The notes beneath the pieces are model-generated. The model was not told the DNA's origin and searched no databases. It was given only the letters and a program-made list of their open reading frames with translations. A stretch of DNA of 64,000 nt. Origin: JAXMCK01 sp046349395 (GTDB taxonomy: Bacteria; Pseudomonadota; Alphaproteobacteria; Geminicoccales; Geminicoccaceae). Made by a program: the position numbers and the translations under genes. The stretch lies in the NCBI GenBank assembly GCA_046349395.1, contig JAXMCK010000008.1, positions 124,001 to 188,000 on the forward strand. The letters run 5' to 3'. Shown one piece after another: positions 25,270 to 33,461 of the stretch (positions are counted from its first letter, which is position 1; each line of letters starts with the position of its first letter).

Positions 25270-26289
25270 TCAAAGTCCCAGCTGCTGGCGCACCTCCGGG
25301 CGGAAGCGTTGCAGGCGCTCTCTTGCGAACTGGTCGCGGAACTCGCGGGGGCTCATGCCGAAGCGGGCCTTGAAGGAACGGGAGAGGACAGACGGCGAGG
25401 AGAAGCCGGTGGCGTCGGCAATCGCCTGGATCGGCATGTCGCCGTAGAAGAGGTGGTTGCGGGCGGCCTGGAGGCGGAGCTTCAGGAAGTAGCCACTGGG
25501 CGTGTCGTTGAGGCGGCTCTTGATCAGTCGTTCGAGTTGGCGGACGGAGATGCCGGCGCGGCGGGCGATCTCGGTCGGCGAGAGCGGCTGGTCGAGATGA
25601 GCCTCCATGTCGGCGACGATGGCGGCGAGGCGGCGGTCGGTCGAGGCGGCCCCGCCGCCGATGGTGATGCGCTGCGGCTCGAAGCCCGAGCGCGAGCGCT
25701 CGTGGACGAGGCCGGTGCGGACGATCTCGGCGAGGTCGTGGCCATGCTTGGCGCGGATCAACTCCAGCATCATGTCGAGGGTGGCGATGCCGCCGGCACA
25801 GGTGAGCCGGTTGTGGTCGCTCAAGAACAGCTGCTCCACGGTCTCGATCTCCGGATACTGCTCCTGGAAGAGCGGGATCGCCTCCCAGTGCAGCGTGACC
25901 CGGGCACCGTCGAGGAGGCGGGCGGCGGCAAGGGCGAAGGCACCGGTGTCGATGGCCCCAAGGAGTGTGCCGTGGCGGTCGAGGCGGCGGAGCCAGGCGA
26001 GGAGGCCGCGCGTGAGATGCTGGGTCGGCTGGTTGCCGGCGACGACGATGACGGTCGGGAAGAACTTCACCTCGCCGATGCCGCTGTCGGGGCGCATCTC
26101 GGCCCCGCTGCCGGCCGCCACGGGGCGGCCGTCGATGCTGAAGAGGCGGGGCGAGAAGAGGCGGCGGCCTGCGTTCTGGTTAGCGACGCGCAGCGTCTCG
26201 AGGGCCAGGATCAGGGCGTAGATCGGGAACTCGGGCAGGAGGAGAAAACCGATCTCCTCGGTCGCCTCGGGCTCGCCGGCAAAGCTCAT
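25270..26289 (-). CDS. GlxA-family transcriptional regulator (DJ-1/PfpI + AraC HTH)
   Basis: 339 aa. The N-terminal DJ-1/PfpI-like sensor domain (EIGFLLLPEFPIYALILALE to about 200) is fused to a C-terminal AraC DNA-binding domain with two HTHs: ARRAGISVRQLERLIKSRL and AIADATGFSSPSVLSRSFKA, ending FGMSPREFRDQFA. ATG 26289 has GGGAGGCGG upstream. It is divergent from the DHDPS-like/UxaA-like/ABC operon starting at 26418, with a 12-bp palindrome between them, so it very likely controls that operon. Relatives activate glycine betaine, carnitine, arginine or choline catabolism (GbdR, CdhR, ArgR), which hints at a small charged ligand. Confidence 0.88.
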   Translation of the reverse strand: MSFAGEPEATEEIGFLLLPEFPIYALILALETLRVANQNAGRRLFSPRLFSIDGRPVAAGSGAEMRPDSGIGEVKFFPTVIVVAGNQPTQHLTRGLLAWLRRLDRHGTLLGAIDTGAFALAAARLLDGARVTLHWEAIPLFQEQYPEIETVEQLFLSDHNRLTCAGGIATLDMMLELIRAKHGHDLAEIVRTGLVHERSRSGFEPQRITIGGGAASTDRRLAAIVADMEAHLDQPLSPTEIARRAGISVRQLERLIKSRLNDTPSGYFLKLRLQAARNHLFYGDMPIQAIADATGFSSPSVLSRSFKARFGMSPREFRDQFARERLQRFRPEVRQQLGL

Positions 26290-26315
26290 GGTGCACCGCC
26301 TCCCGTCGCTCAGCA

Positions 26316-26327
26316 TCACGAGCGTGA
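26316..26327. promoter_or_regulatory. TCACG-AG-CGTGA palindrome, candidate GlxA-type operator
   Basis: A perfect 12-bp dyad in the 128 bases between the divergent regulator (start 26289) and the catabolic operon (start 26418). AraC-type regulators usually bind direct repeats, so a palindrome could instead serve another regulator. Confidence 0.35.
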
Positions 26328-26417
26328 CGCGCTAGGTCAAGTGACGACCGGCACCGCGTGGGACAAGCGAGCGGCACAGGTCCCCCCATCCCGCAGTTCG
26401 AGAGGCAGGCGCGCGAC

Positions 26418-27371
26418 ATGGACTGGGCGAGAGCACGGGAGCGGCTGCAGGGCTGCTACATCACGATCCCGACGATGTTCGAGGATCCCGATCTCGGCCT
26501 GAACCTGCCGGCGATGACGCGGCACGTGCGCTGGCTGATGGAGCACGGCATCGACGCCAAGTACGGCACGTTCCTGGCGGGCGGGGCCGCCGGCGACTTT
26601 TCGACCATGACCTTCGACGAGCGGGTGCAGGTGGCGGAGACGGTGATCGCCGCCGCCGACGGGCGGGTACCGGTCGCCATGGGTGCGCAGAGCACCAGCA
26701 CGCTGGAACTGCGCCGGTTGGCCAAGGCGGCGAAGCGGCTGGGTGCCGAATACATCCAGGTGAGCTGCCCGTTCTACTTCGTGCACACCGAGGAAGACTT
26801 CTACGAGTGGGTGTGCGAGGCGGCCGCCGCGGCCGATATCGGCATCATCCTCTACAACACCTTCTGGACGTCGGCCGGCGTGTCGTTCGGCCTCGTCGAG
26901 CGCCTCGTGCGCGAGGTGCCGAACCTCGTCGGCCTGAAATGGGCCTGTCCGCGCACCGATGCCATGGAGTTCGAGGACGTCGTCCACAGCTTCGCCGACA
27001 AGCTGACGATCATCGACAATCATCTGATGTTCGCCATGAGTGCGATGCTCGGCACGCGTGCCTTCGAGGTGCATCTCGCCAACTACTGGCCGCAATGGGG
27101 GCGCGATCTCGTCGACCGCGTCGATGCCGGCAAGTGGCAGCAGGTGCAGCGGATGCTGGTCGACGAGGCGATGCCGTTCTACAAATTGTGGGTCGAGATG
27201 GAGAAGACCTACACCTCGGGCGACGGCTACCTCGACAAGCTGTGCATGGAGCTGATCGGCCTCGACTCCAGCCGCTGCCGCCCGCCGACCCGCGACGTGC
27301 GCAAGGACTGGCGGGAGCGCTGCCGGCAGATGATGCTGGCGACCGGCGTGCCGGGCGTGCTGCCGGCATGA
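26418..27371 (+). CDS. DHDPS/NAL-superfamily lyase or aldolase
   Basis: 317 aa TIM-barrel class I aldolase of the dihydrodipicolinate synthase/N-acetylneuraminate lyase superfamily. The Schiff-base Lys174 (NLVGLKWACP) and the catalytic Tyr146 (IILYNTFW) are present, but the usual GGTTGE loop reads AGGAAGDFST, a departure that suggests a different carboxylate or substrate. ATG 26418 has GAGAGGCAGG upstream. It is the first gene of an operon with a split UxaA-like hydro-lyase (4-bp overlap) and a sulfonate/NMT1-type importer. It probably cleaves or dehydrates a 2-oxo acid made in that pathway; not a lysine-biosynthesis gene by context. Confidence 0.85.
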   Translation: MDWARARERLQGCYITIPTMFEDPDLGLNLPAMTRHVRWLMEHGIDAKYGTFLAGGAAGDFSTMTFDERVQVAETVIAAADGRVPVAMGAQSTSTLELRRLAKAAKRLGAEYIQVSCPFYFVHTEEDFYEWVCEAAAAADIGIILYNTFWTSAGVSFGLVERLVREVPNLVGLKWACPRTDAMEFEDVVHSFADKLTIIDNHLMFAMSAMLGTRAFEVHLANYWPQWGRDLVDRVDAGKWQQVQRMLVDEAMPFYKLWVEMEKTYTSGDGYLDKLCMELIGLDSSRCRPPTRDVRKDWRERCRQMMLATGVPGVLPA

Positions 27372-27667
27372 CGGACGGCGGCCCCCCCCTGATGCGCCTC
27401 GCGCCCCAGGACGACGTCGCGGTGGCGACGCGGCGTCTGGCGAAGGGGACGGCGTGCCGGATCGACGGGATCGACCTGACGCTCGGCGACGAGCTGCCGA
27501 TGGGGCACAAGGTGGCGCTCCGGCCCATCGCGGCCGGCACGAAGGTGCGGAAGTTCGGTGTCGCCATCGGCACGGCGACGCAGGCGATCGAGCCCGGCCG
27601 GCTCGTGCACGTGCACAATCTGGCCAGCGACTACTTGATCAACGATGTCGATCATGCCGAAGCCTGA
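27368..27667 (+). CDS. UxaA/SuyA-like hydro-lyase small subunit (SAF domain)
   Basis: 99 aa, equivalent to the N-terminal SAF domain of altronate/galactarate dehydratases: LAPQDDVAVATRRLAKGT, ELPMGHKVALRPIAAGTKV, RKFGVAIGTATQAIEPG and VHVHNL. In many bacteria this domain is fused to the catalytic part; here it is a separate gene whose stop lies inside the next gene, as in (2R)-sulfolactate sulfo-lyase SuyAB and some split dehydratases. ATG 27368 overlaps the aldolase stop by 4 bp. It is expected to form a complex with the next protein. Confidence 0.82.
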   Translation: MTDGGPPLMRLAPQDDVAVATRRLAKGTACRIDGIDLTLGDELPMGHKVALRPIAAGTKVRKFGVAIGTATQAIEPGRLVHVHNLASDYLINDVDHAEA

Positions 27668-28862
27668 GGCGACATCGGCGCTCGGCTATCTGCGCCGGGA
27701 CGGGCGCAAGGGCATCCGCAACCACGTGCTCGTCGCCTACCTCGTGGAGTGCGCGCATCACGTGGCGCGCGCCATCGCGACGCCGTTCGAGGCCGACGGT
27801 GTGCAGCTCATCGGCTTCTCGGGCTGCTACCCGAACGGCTACGCGCAGGACGTGATGGATGCGGTCTGCACGCACCCGAACGTCGGGGCCGTGCTGCTCG
27901 TGTCGCTCGGGTGCGAGGAGTTCAACCGCTCGCGCCTGATGGACGCGATCGCGCGCTCGGGGCGGCCGGTCGAGGTGGCGGTGATCCAGAAGCTGGGCGG
28001 CACCAAGGCGACCGTGGAGCACGGGCGGAGTTGGGTGCGCTCGGTGCTGGCGCGGAGCGATGTGGAGCGCGTGCCGGTGACGCTGGCCGATCTCGTCATC
28101 GGCACGAAGTGCGGCGGCTCGGACGGGACCAGCGTGCTGACGGCGAACCCGGCGATCGGGCGGGCGTCGGACCGGCTCGTCGATGCCGGGGCCGCCGTCA
28201 TGTTCGAGGAACTGGGCGAGCTCTTCGGCTGCGAGGAGCATATGGCGGAGCGCGCGGCCACGCCGGAGGTGGCGGACGCGATCCTCACCGCGATGGCGAA
28301 GAGCCGGCACTATTACGGCACGATGGAGCATGGCAGCTTCGGCGGCGGCAACATCACAGGCGGGCTCAGCACGGTCGAGGAGAAGTCGGTCGGCGCCTAC
28401 ACGAAGAGCGGCACGCGGCCAATCGTCGGGTTGCTGAAACCCGGGACCGTGCCGAGGCAGGGCGGGCTCTACCTCATGGACATGATCCCGGACGGGCCCG
28501 TCCGCTGGGGCTATCCGAACATCAACGATACGACCGAGGTGGTCGAGATGATCGCCTGCGGGGCGCACGTCATCCTGTTCTCGACGGGCTGCGGGTCGGT
28601 CGTCGGCTCGGCCGTCTCGCCCGTGATCAAGGTCTGCGCCAATCCCGAGACCTACCGCCGAATGGCGGGCGACATGGACGTCGATGCGGGACGCATCCTC
28701 GAAGGGCGGGCCGGTCTCGAGGAGGTCGGGGACGAGATCGTGAGCCTCGTCGCCGCCGTGGCGCGGGGCGAGCCGACCTGCTCCGAGGCGCTCGGCCATC
28801 AGGAATTCGTGCTCGGCTACAAGCATTTCGAACCGCTCGGACCGGCGTGCTTCCCGGGGTAG
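27645..28862 (+). CDS. UxaA/GarD/SuyB-family hydro-lyase large subunit
   Basis: 405 aa catalytic part of the altronate/galactarate dehydratase family (iron-dependent). Conserved blocks: GYLRRDGRKGIRNHVLV, the Cys-containing GFSGCYPNGYAQ, LVSLGCEE, GTKCGGSDGTSVLTANPAIG, GNITGGLSTVEEKSVGAYTK and FSTGCGSVVGS. ATG 27645 overlaps the small-subunit gene by 23 bp; ATG 27654 is an alternative. Partner of the SAF-domain protein. By family it removes water from a sugar acid or sulfite from sulfolactate. The neighbouring sulfonate-type transporter makes a sulfonate or other small organic acid worth testing; a sugar acid remains equally possible. Confidence 0.85.
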   Translation: MSIMPKPEATSALGYLRRDGRKGIRNHVLVAYLVECAHHVARAIATPFEADGVQLIGFSGCYPNGYAQDVMDAVCTHPNVGAVLLVSLGCEEFNRSRLMDAIARSGRPVEVAVIQKLGGTKATVEHGRSWVRSVLARSDVERVPVTLADLVIGTKCGGSDGTSVLTANPAIGRASDRLVDAGAAVMFEELGELFGCEEHMAERAATPEVADAILTAMAKSRHYYGTMEHGSFGGGNITGGLSTVEEKSVGAYTKSGTRPIVGLLKPGTVPRQGGLYLMDMIPDGPVRWGYPNINDTTEVVEMIACGAHVILFSTGCGSVVGSAVSPVIKVCANPETYRRMAGDMDVDAGRILEGRAGLEEVGDEIVSLVAAVARGEPTCSEALGHQEFVLGYKHFEPLGPACFPG

Positions 28863-28901
28863 GAACGCAAGTCATCCGGGCCAACAAGGGGGACGTGCCC
28901 G

Positions 28902-29903
28902 ATGCAGACCGCTCTCGCATCCTTGACGCGCCGCGTGGCGCTGGCGGCCACGGCCGCGGCACTGCTGGGTGCCGCCGCACCCGCCAGTGCGCTCGACAAG
29001 GTGACGCTGCGCACGAACTGGCTGTTCTACGGCTCGCACTCGATCTTCCTCCTCGGCATTGACAAGGGCTTCTACGAGAAGGAGGGGATCGACCTCGTCG
29101 TGAAGCAGGGCAACGGCTCGTCGAACGCCGTCCGCCTCGTCGCCAACGGCGACAGCGACTTCGCCTACGGCTCGGCCGTGACGATGCTGAACCTGGCGGC
29201 ACAAGGTGCACCCGTGATCGCGGTCGCCACCATCGACGCGCAGGGGACCGACGCCGTGTTGGTCAATCCGGACTCGGGCATCAAGAGCTTCAAGGACCTC
29301 GAAGGGAAGAAGGTGCTGACGACGGCCGGTGCCGGCGTGAACACGCTGTTCCCGGCCGCGGCGAAGAATGCCGGGGCGGACGTCGAGAAGATCGAACTGA
29401 CCAACGTCGCCGAGAGTGCTCTCGTCTCCAGCTACCTGCAGGGGCTGGCCCCGGCGATGCTGGGCGGGATGGACGACAAGCCGGCCGAGATCAAGGCGAA
29501 CGGCGGCAAGCCGCCGGTCATCCTCAATTACGGCATCCCGCAGCCGGGCTATGCGATCGTCGCCCGGAAGGAGATGGTCGAGAAGAACCCGGATCTCGTG
29601 CGCCGCTTCGTGCGCGCGACGCTGCAGGCGGTGAAGGCCGCCCAGGCCAATCCCGACGAATCGATCCAGTCGCTGATCAACTGGTCGGGCAGCGTCGAGG
29701 ACCAGAAGGGCCAGGCGCGCGAGGTGCTGGACGTCACCCTTTCGATCCTGAAGTCGCCCAACAACCAGGACGGGCGGATCGGCTACAACGTGCCGGCCGA
29801 CTGGGACAGCGCTCTCGAGATCCTGAAGACCTACAAGGACCTGAAGACCGACAAGCCGGCGTCCGACTTCTACACGAACGAGTTCATCCCGCCGGCGAGC
29901 TGA
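28902..29903 (+). CDS. NMT1/SsuA-type ABC transporter substrate-binding protein
   Basis: 333 aa periplasmic binding protein. A Sec signal (RRVALAATAAALLGAAAPAS, cleavage near residue 30) precedes the mature start LDKVTLRTNWLFYGSHS. FLLGIDKGFYEKEGIDLVVK and GNGSSNAVRLVANGDSDFAY are typical of the nitrate/sulfonate/taurine/thiamine-precursor (NMT1) family. It heads the ABC genes, 39 bases after the hydro-lyase, followed by ATPase and permease. The ligand is unknown; the pathway enzymes upstream suggest a hydroxylated acid. Confidence 0.88.
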   Translation: MQTALASLTRRVALAATAAALLGAAAPASALDKVTLRTNWLFYGSHSIFLLGIDKGFYEKEGIDLVVKQGNGSSNAVRLVANGDSDFAYGSAVTMLNLAAQGAPVIAVATIDAQGTDAVLVNPDSGIKSFKDLEGKKVLTTAGAGVNTLFPAAAKNAGADVEKIELTNVAESALVSSYLQGLAPAMLGGMDDKPAEIKANGGKPPVILNYGIPQPGYAIVARKEMVEKNPDLVRRFVRATLQAVKAAQANPDESIQSLINWSGSVEDQKGQAREVLDVTLSILKSPNNQDGRIGYNVPADWDSALEILKTYKDLKTDKPASDFYTNEFIPPAS

Positions 29904-29910
29904 GGCGCGC

Positions 29911-30678
29911 ATGACGGTCGCCGTCGAGCTGGCCGGCGCCGTCAAGACGTTCGGCAGCGGGGCCGAGGCGGTCCACGCCTTCGGCCCCGCCGACCTGCGG
30001 ATCGAGCCCGGCTCCTTCGTCTCCCTCCTGGGCCCGTCGGGCTGCGGGAAGAGCACCCTCCTCCTGATGATCGCCGGCCTGCTGGATGGCAGCGCCGGCG
30101 AGATCCGGGTCGGCGGGAAGAAGGTGGCAGGGCCGCAGACCGATATCGGCATCGTCTTCCAGAGCCACGTGCTGGTCGACTGGCGGGACGTGCTGGGCAA
30201 CGTGCTGCTGCAGGTGGACCTGCGCGGGCTGCGGCGGGCGGACTATCAGGACCATGCGCGCGAGCTGCTCGACTCCGTGGGCCTCGGCGCCTTCGCGGGG
30301 CGGCGCCCCTATGAGCTGTCGGGCGGCATGCAGCAGCGGACGGCATTCTGCCGGGCGCTGGTGCACGATCCGCCGCTGGTGCTGATGGACGAGCCCCTGG
30401 GGGCGCTGGATGCCATGACCCGCGAGCAGCTGCGCACCGATCTGGAGCGCCTCTGGATGCGGACGGGCAAGACGGTGATCTTCGTGACGCACAGCATCGA
30501 GGAGGCCGTGCAGCTGTCGGACCGGGTGGTGGTGGTGTCGCCGCGGCCGGGGCGGATCGTGCGCGACATCAGGATCGACCTGCCGCGGCCGCGCGATCTC
30601 GAGACCTGCGAGGCGCCCGAGTTCTATGGCCACGTCGCCGAGATCAAGCGGATCTTCGCTTCCTATGGCGTCATCTGA
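29911..30678 (+). CDS. SsuB/TauB-type ABC transporter ATP-binding protein
   Basis: 255 aa ATPase: Walker A GPSGCGKSTL near residue 39, signature ELSGGMQQRTAFCRAL, Walker B LVLMDEPLGALD and H-loop FVTHSIEEA. All catalytic residues are present. It starts 7 bases after the binding protein and overlaps the permease start by 14 bp. Completes an importer of the nitrate/sulfonate/taurine class. Confidence 0.92.
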   Translation: MTVAVELAGAVKTFGSGAEAVHAFGPADLRIEPGSFVSLLGPSGCGKSTLLLMIAGLLDGSAGEIRVGGKKVAGPQTDIGIVFQSHVLVDWRDVLGNVLLQVDLRGLRRADYQDHARELLDSVGLGAFAGRRPYELSGGMQQRTAFCRALVHDPPLVLMDEPLGALDAMTREQLRTDLERLWMRTGKTVIFVTHSIEEAVQLSDRVVVVSPRPGRIVRDIRIDLPRPRDLETCEAPEFYGHVAEIKRIFASYGVI

Positions 30679-31468
30679 GCCCGCCGGCGTGGCCGGCTTT
30701 CTGCGTCGACACGGTCTCGGCCTCGCCTTCGCCATCGGCTTCTTCGTGGCCTGGGAGGCGATCGTCCGCGGCTTCGACGTGCCGCTCTACATCGTCCCGC
30801 CGCCCTCGGCGGTACTGGAGCAGCTGTGGAAGAACCTGCCGCGGATCGCCTGGTACACGGTCGTGACGGGCGGCGAGACGCTGGGCGGGTTCCTCCTCGC
30901 GGTCGCGGTCGGCATCCCGCTGGCCTTATGCGTCGCATTCTCCTCGGTGCTGCGGCAGACGCTGTATCCGGCGGCGGTGACGCTGGAGATGGTGCCGAAG
31001 ATCGCCTTTGCGCCCTTGTTCGTGACCTGGTTCGGCTTCGGCTATCTGCCGAAGCTGATCATCGTCTTTCTCGTCTGCTTCTTCCCGATCCTGCTGAACG
31101 GCATCCTCGCCTTCAGCTCGCTGCCGGTGGAGTTGGGGCGGCTCTGCCTGTCGACGGGGGCGTCGACCTTGCGGACCTTCTGGCATGTGCGCCTCCCGGC
31201 GGCGCTGCCGCAGCTGTTCGTGGGCATCAAAGGCGCGGCGGTGAACGCGACGGTGGGAGCGACGATCGCCGAGTGGATCGGGGGCGACGCCGGCCTCGGC
31301 TACTACATCCAGATCGCCACGGGTGACCTGCGGATGGATCTGGCCTTCGCGATCATCATCGTGCTGGCCTGCCTGGGCTTGGCCCTCTTCGGCCTCGTCG
31401 TGCTGATCGAGCGGCTGCTCATCCCCTGGCACATCAGCCAGCGCGTCGTGCCGGGCGTCGCCGGTTAG
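30665..31468 (+). CDS. SsuC/TauC-type ABC transporter permease
   Basis: 267 aa permease with about six helices, starting MASSEPAGVAGFLRRHGLGL. The EAA loop reads STGASTLRTFWHVRLPAALP. ATG 30665 is preferred because the first helix then begins at a usual distance; the same frame is open to 30626 inside the ATPase gene. Its TAG stop overlaps the stop of the convergent BMP permease gene (31465). Confidence 0.88.
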   Translation: MASSEPAGVAGFLRRHGLGLAFAIGFFVAWEAIVRGFDVPLYIVPPPSAVLEQLWKNLPRIAWYTVVTGGETLGGFLLAVAVGIPLALCVAFSSVLRQTLYPAAVTLEMVPKIAFAPLFVTWFGFGYLPKLIIVFLVCFFPILLNGILAFSSLPVELGRLCLSTGASTLRTFWHVRLPAALPQLFVGIKGAAVNATVGATIAEWIGGDAGLGYYIQIATGDLRMDLAFAIIIVLACLGLALFGLVVLIERLLIPWHISQRVVPGVAG

Positions 31469-32394
31469 AGTCGGCGGTCCTGGCGGATATAGGCCTGTCC
31501 CAGGGCCGCCGGCTGGTCGTGACGGCCGCGACCGACGACGGAAGCGATGATCAGGACGACGATCGTCAGCGCGTAGGGTAGCGTGGAGAGAATGTAGATC
31601 GGGACGTCCGCACCGATCGCCAGCAGGCGCGGCAGCAGCGCGTCGGCGGCACCGAAAACGAAAGCACCCAGGATGGCGCGGAGCGGGTTCCAGCGGGCGA
31701 AGACGACGAGTGCCACGGCGATCCAGCCGCGGCCGGCAATCATGCCGTCGACCCAGACGCGGCTCGACACGACGGAAAGGTAGGCGCCGCCGAGACCGAC
31801 GAGGAGACCGCCCGCGAGCACGGCCAGGATCTGCGTGGCTTGGACATCGACGCCGGCCACGTCGGCGGTGGCGGGATCCTCGCCGACCGCACGGATGCGG
31901 CGGCCGACGGCGGTACCTCTGAAGAGGTAGACGAGCAGGACTGCGATCAGGATCGCCAGGAAGACCATGGCGTCCTGGCGGAACAGGAGCGGACCCAGAA
32001 GTGGGACGTCGCCGAGGACGGCGAACGGCTCAATGTCGAAGCCTGGGAAGGGCTGGTGGACGTAGGGGCGGCCCAGAACGGCCGTGGCCCCGGCACCCAG
32101 GGCGACGAGGGCGAGGCCGGCCAGGACCTGCTCGGCGCGGAAGACGACGACCGCAAGTGCGAAGGGAATAGAGATCAAGGCACCGGCGACGGCACCGGCA
32201 GCCAAGCCGAGGGACGGGCTGCCGAGCTTCAGGACGGTGACCGCACCGGTCATGGCGGCGACGGCCATGATGCCCTCGGCGGCGAGGTTCATCACCCCTG
32301 CCCGCTCGCAGAGGATGAGGCCCAGGGCCGCCAGCAGAAGCGGGGTGGCGTAGGCCGGCGTGCTGGCGAGCCAGGTGAGGAGGAAGGCGCTCAC
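31465..32394 (-). CDS. BMP-type ABC transporter permease 2 (YufQ-like)
   Basis: 309 aa integral membrane permease, last gene of a leftward BMP-family importer operon. Typical features: AALGLILCERAGVMNLAAEGIM near the N-terminus, GRRIRAVGEDPATADVAGVD in the central cytoplasmic loop and GMIAGRGWIAVALVVFARWNP. GTG 32394 overlaps the upstream permease stop by 4 bp. This class carries nucleosides, purines or related compounds in characterised cases. The gene converges, stop on stop, with the SsuC-like gene. Confidence 0.88.
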   Translation of the reverse strand: MSAFLLTWLASTPAYATPLLLAALGLILCERAGVMNLAAEGIMAVAAMTGAVTVLKLGSPSLGLAAGAVAGALISIPFALAVVVFRAEQVLAGLALVALGAGATAVLGRPYVHQPFPGFDIEPFAVLGDVPLLGPLLFRQDAMVFLAILIAVLLVYLFRGTAVGRRIRAVGEDPATADVAGVDVQATQILAVLAGGLLVGLGGAYLSVVSSRVWVDGMIAGRGWIAVALVVFARWNPLRAILGAFVFGAADALLPRLLAIGADVPIYILSTLPYALTIVVLIIASVVGRGRHDQPAALGQAYIRQDRRL

Positions 32395-33461
32395 GCCGCG
32401 GGGGCCGCGTGGCGGAGCGAGATCCGGAAAGTGGCGAAGAACTGGGCGATCAGGATGCAGAGCAGCGTGATGCCCTGGATCAGGAGCACGATGCCTTCGG
32501 ACACGCCGTAGAAGACCTTGAGCGTGGCCCCGGCGACGGCGAGGCCCGCCATGAAGAAGGCGGCGGGGACGACGGCCAGAGGCTCGAGGCGGGCAAGGAC
32601 GGCGACGACGATGCCGCCGAAAGTCATGTTGAGCCCGACGAACTGGGTCAGGCGATGCTCGGTTCCGGCGACGACAATCCCGCCGGCGAGGCCGGCCATG
32701 GCACCGGAGAGGAGCACGAAGAGGGCCGTCGTGTGGGCGACGGGCAGGCCGGCGGCAGCGGCGACCGAGGGGGCGCTGCCAACGACCTCGGCGTAGAAGC
32801 CGAGGCGCGTGGCACGGATGAGGACGGTGCAGGCGAGGACCGCCAGGACGGCGAGGATCAGGCCGGCATGGACCTCGCCCCAGCCGAGGCCGGGCAGGCG
32901 CTCGGCGGGATCGAAGTTCGCGGAGACGGGGAAGTTGGCGGCGGGGTCGCGCAGCGCGCCGAAGAGAACGTGCTGCAGGAGCAGGTAGGCAATGTTCGAC
33001 AGCATCAGCGTCGCCACCACCTCGCTCACCGACCAGCGGAGCTTCAGGTAGAGCGGCAGGGCGATCCAGGCGGCACCGCCGAGGGTGGCGGCGAGGAGCA
33101 GCGGCAGAAGGCGCACTGGCTCCGGGCCGAGATCGCCAGTGGCCACGGCCGTCGCCAGGATGGCGCCGATCCAGAACTGACCCTCGATGCCGATGTTCCA
33201 GAAGCCGAGGCGGAAGGCCAAAGCTGCCGAGAGGCCGACGAAGACGAGCGGGATGGCGGCCGTCGTGGTCTGGGCGAGGCCGTCGGTCGTCAGGAAGACC
33301 TGGACGATCAGCTCGTCGATCAGGGAGGCGGCGGGCACGCCGGCAACGACGAGGATGGCGGCGGCGAGCAGGGCCGCGACGGCCAGCGCCCCGACGAAAG
33401 TGGCACCGGTGAGGAGCGGCCCGACGGTCTGGCGCCGCTCCAGGGTGAGGGCGTCAAGCAT
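32391..33461 (-). CDS. BMP-type ABC transporter permease 1 (YufP-like)
   Basis: 356 aa permease, about eight or nine helices. Characteristic FRLGFWNIGIEGQFWIGAIL, VVATLMLSNIAYLLLQHVL and AVLARLEPLAVVPAAFFMAGL. ATG 33461 is favoured over TTG 33467; both overlap the ATPase stop. Forms a heterodimer with the next permease. Confidence 0.88.
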   Translation of the reverse strand: MLDALTLERRQTVGPLLTGATFVGALAVAALLAAAILVVAGVPAASLIDELIVQVFLTTDGLAQTTTAAIPLVFVGLSAALAFRLGFWNIGIEGQFWIGAILATAVATGDLGPEPVRLLPLLLAATLGGAAWIALPLYLKLRWSVSEVVATLMLSNIAYLLLQHVLFGALRDPAANFPVSANFDPAERLPGLGWGEVHAGLILAVLAVLACTVLIRATRLGFYAEVVGSAPSVAAAAGLPVAHTTALFVLLSGAMAGLAGGIVVAGTEHRLTQFVGLNMTFGGIVVAVLARLEPLAVVPAAFFMAGLAVAGATLKVFYGVSEGIVLLIQGITLLCILIAQFFATFRISLRHAAPAA

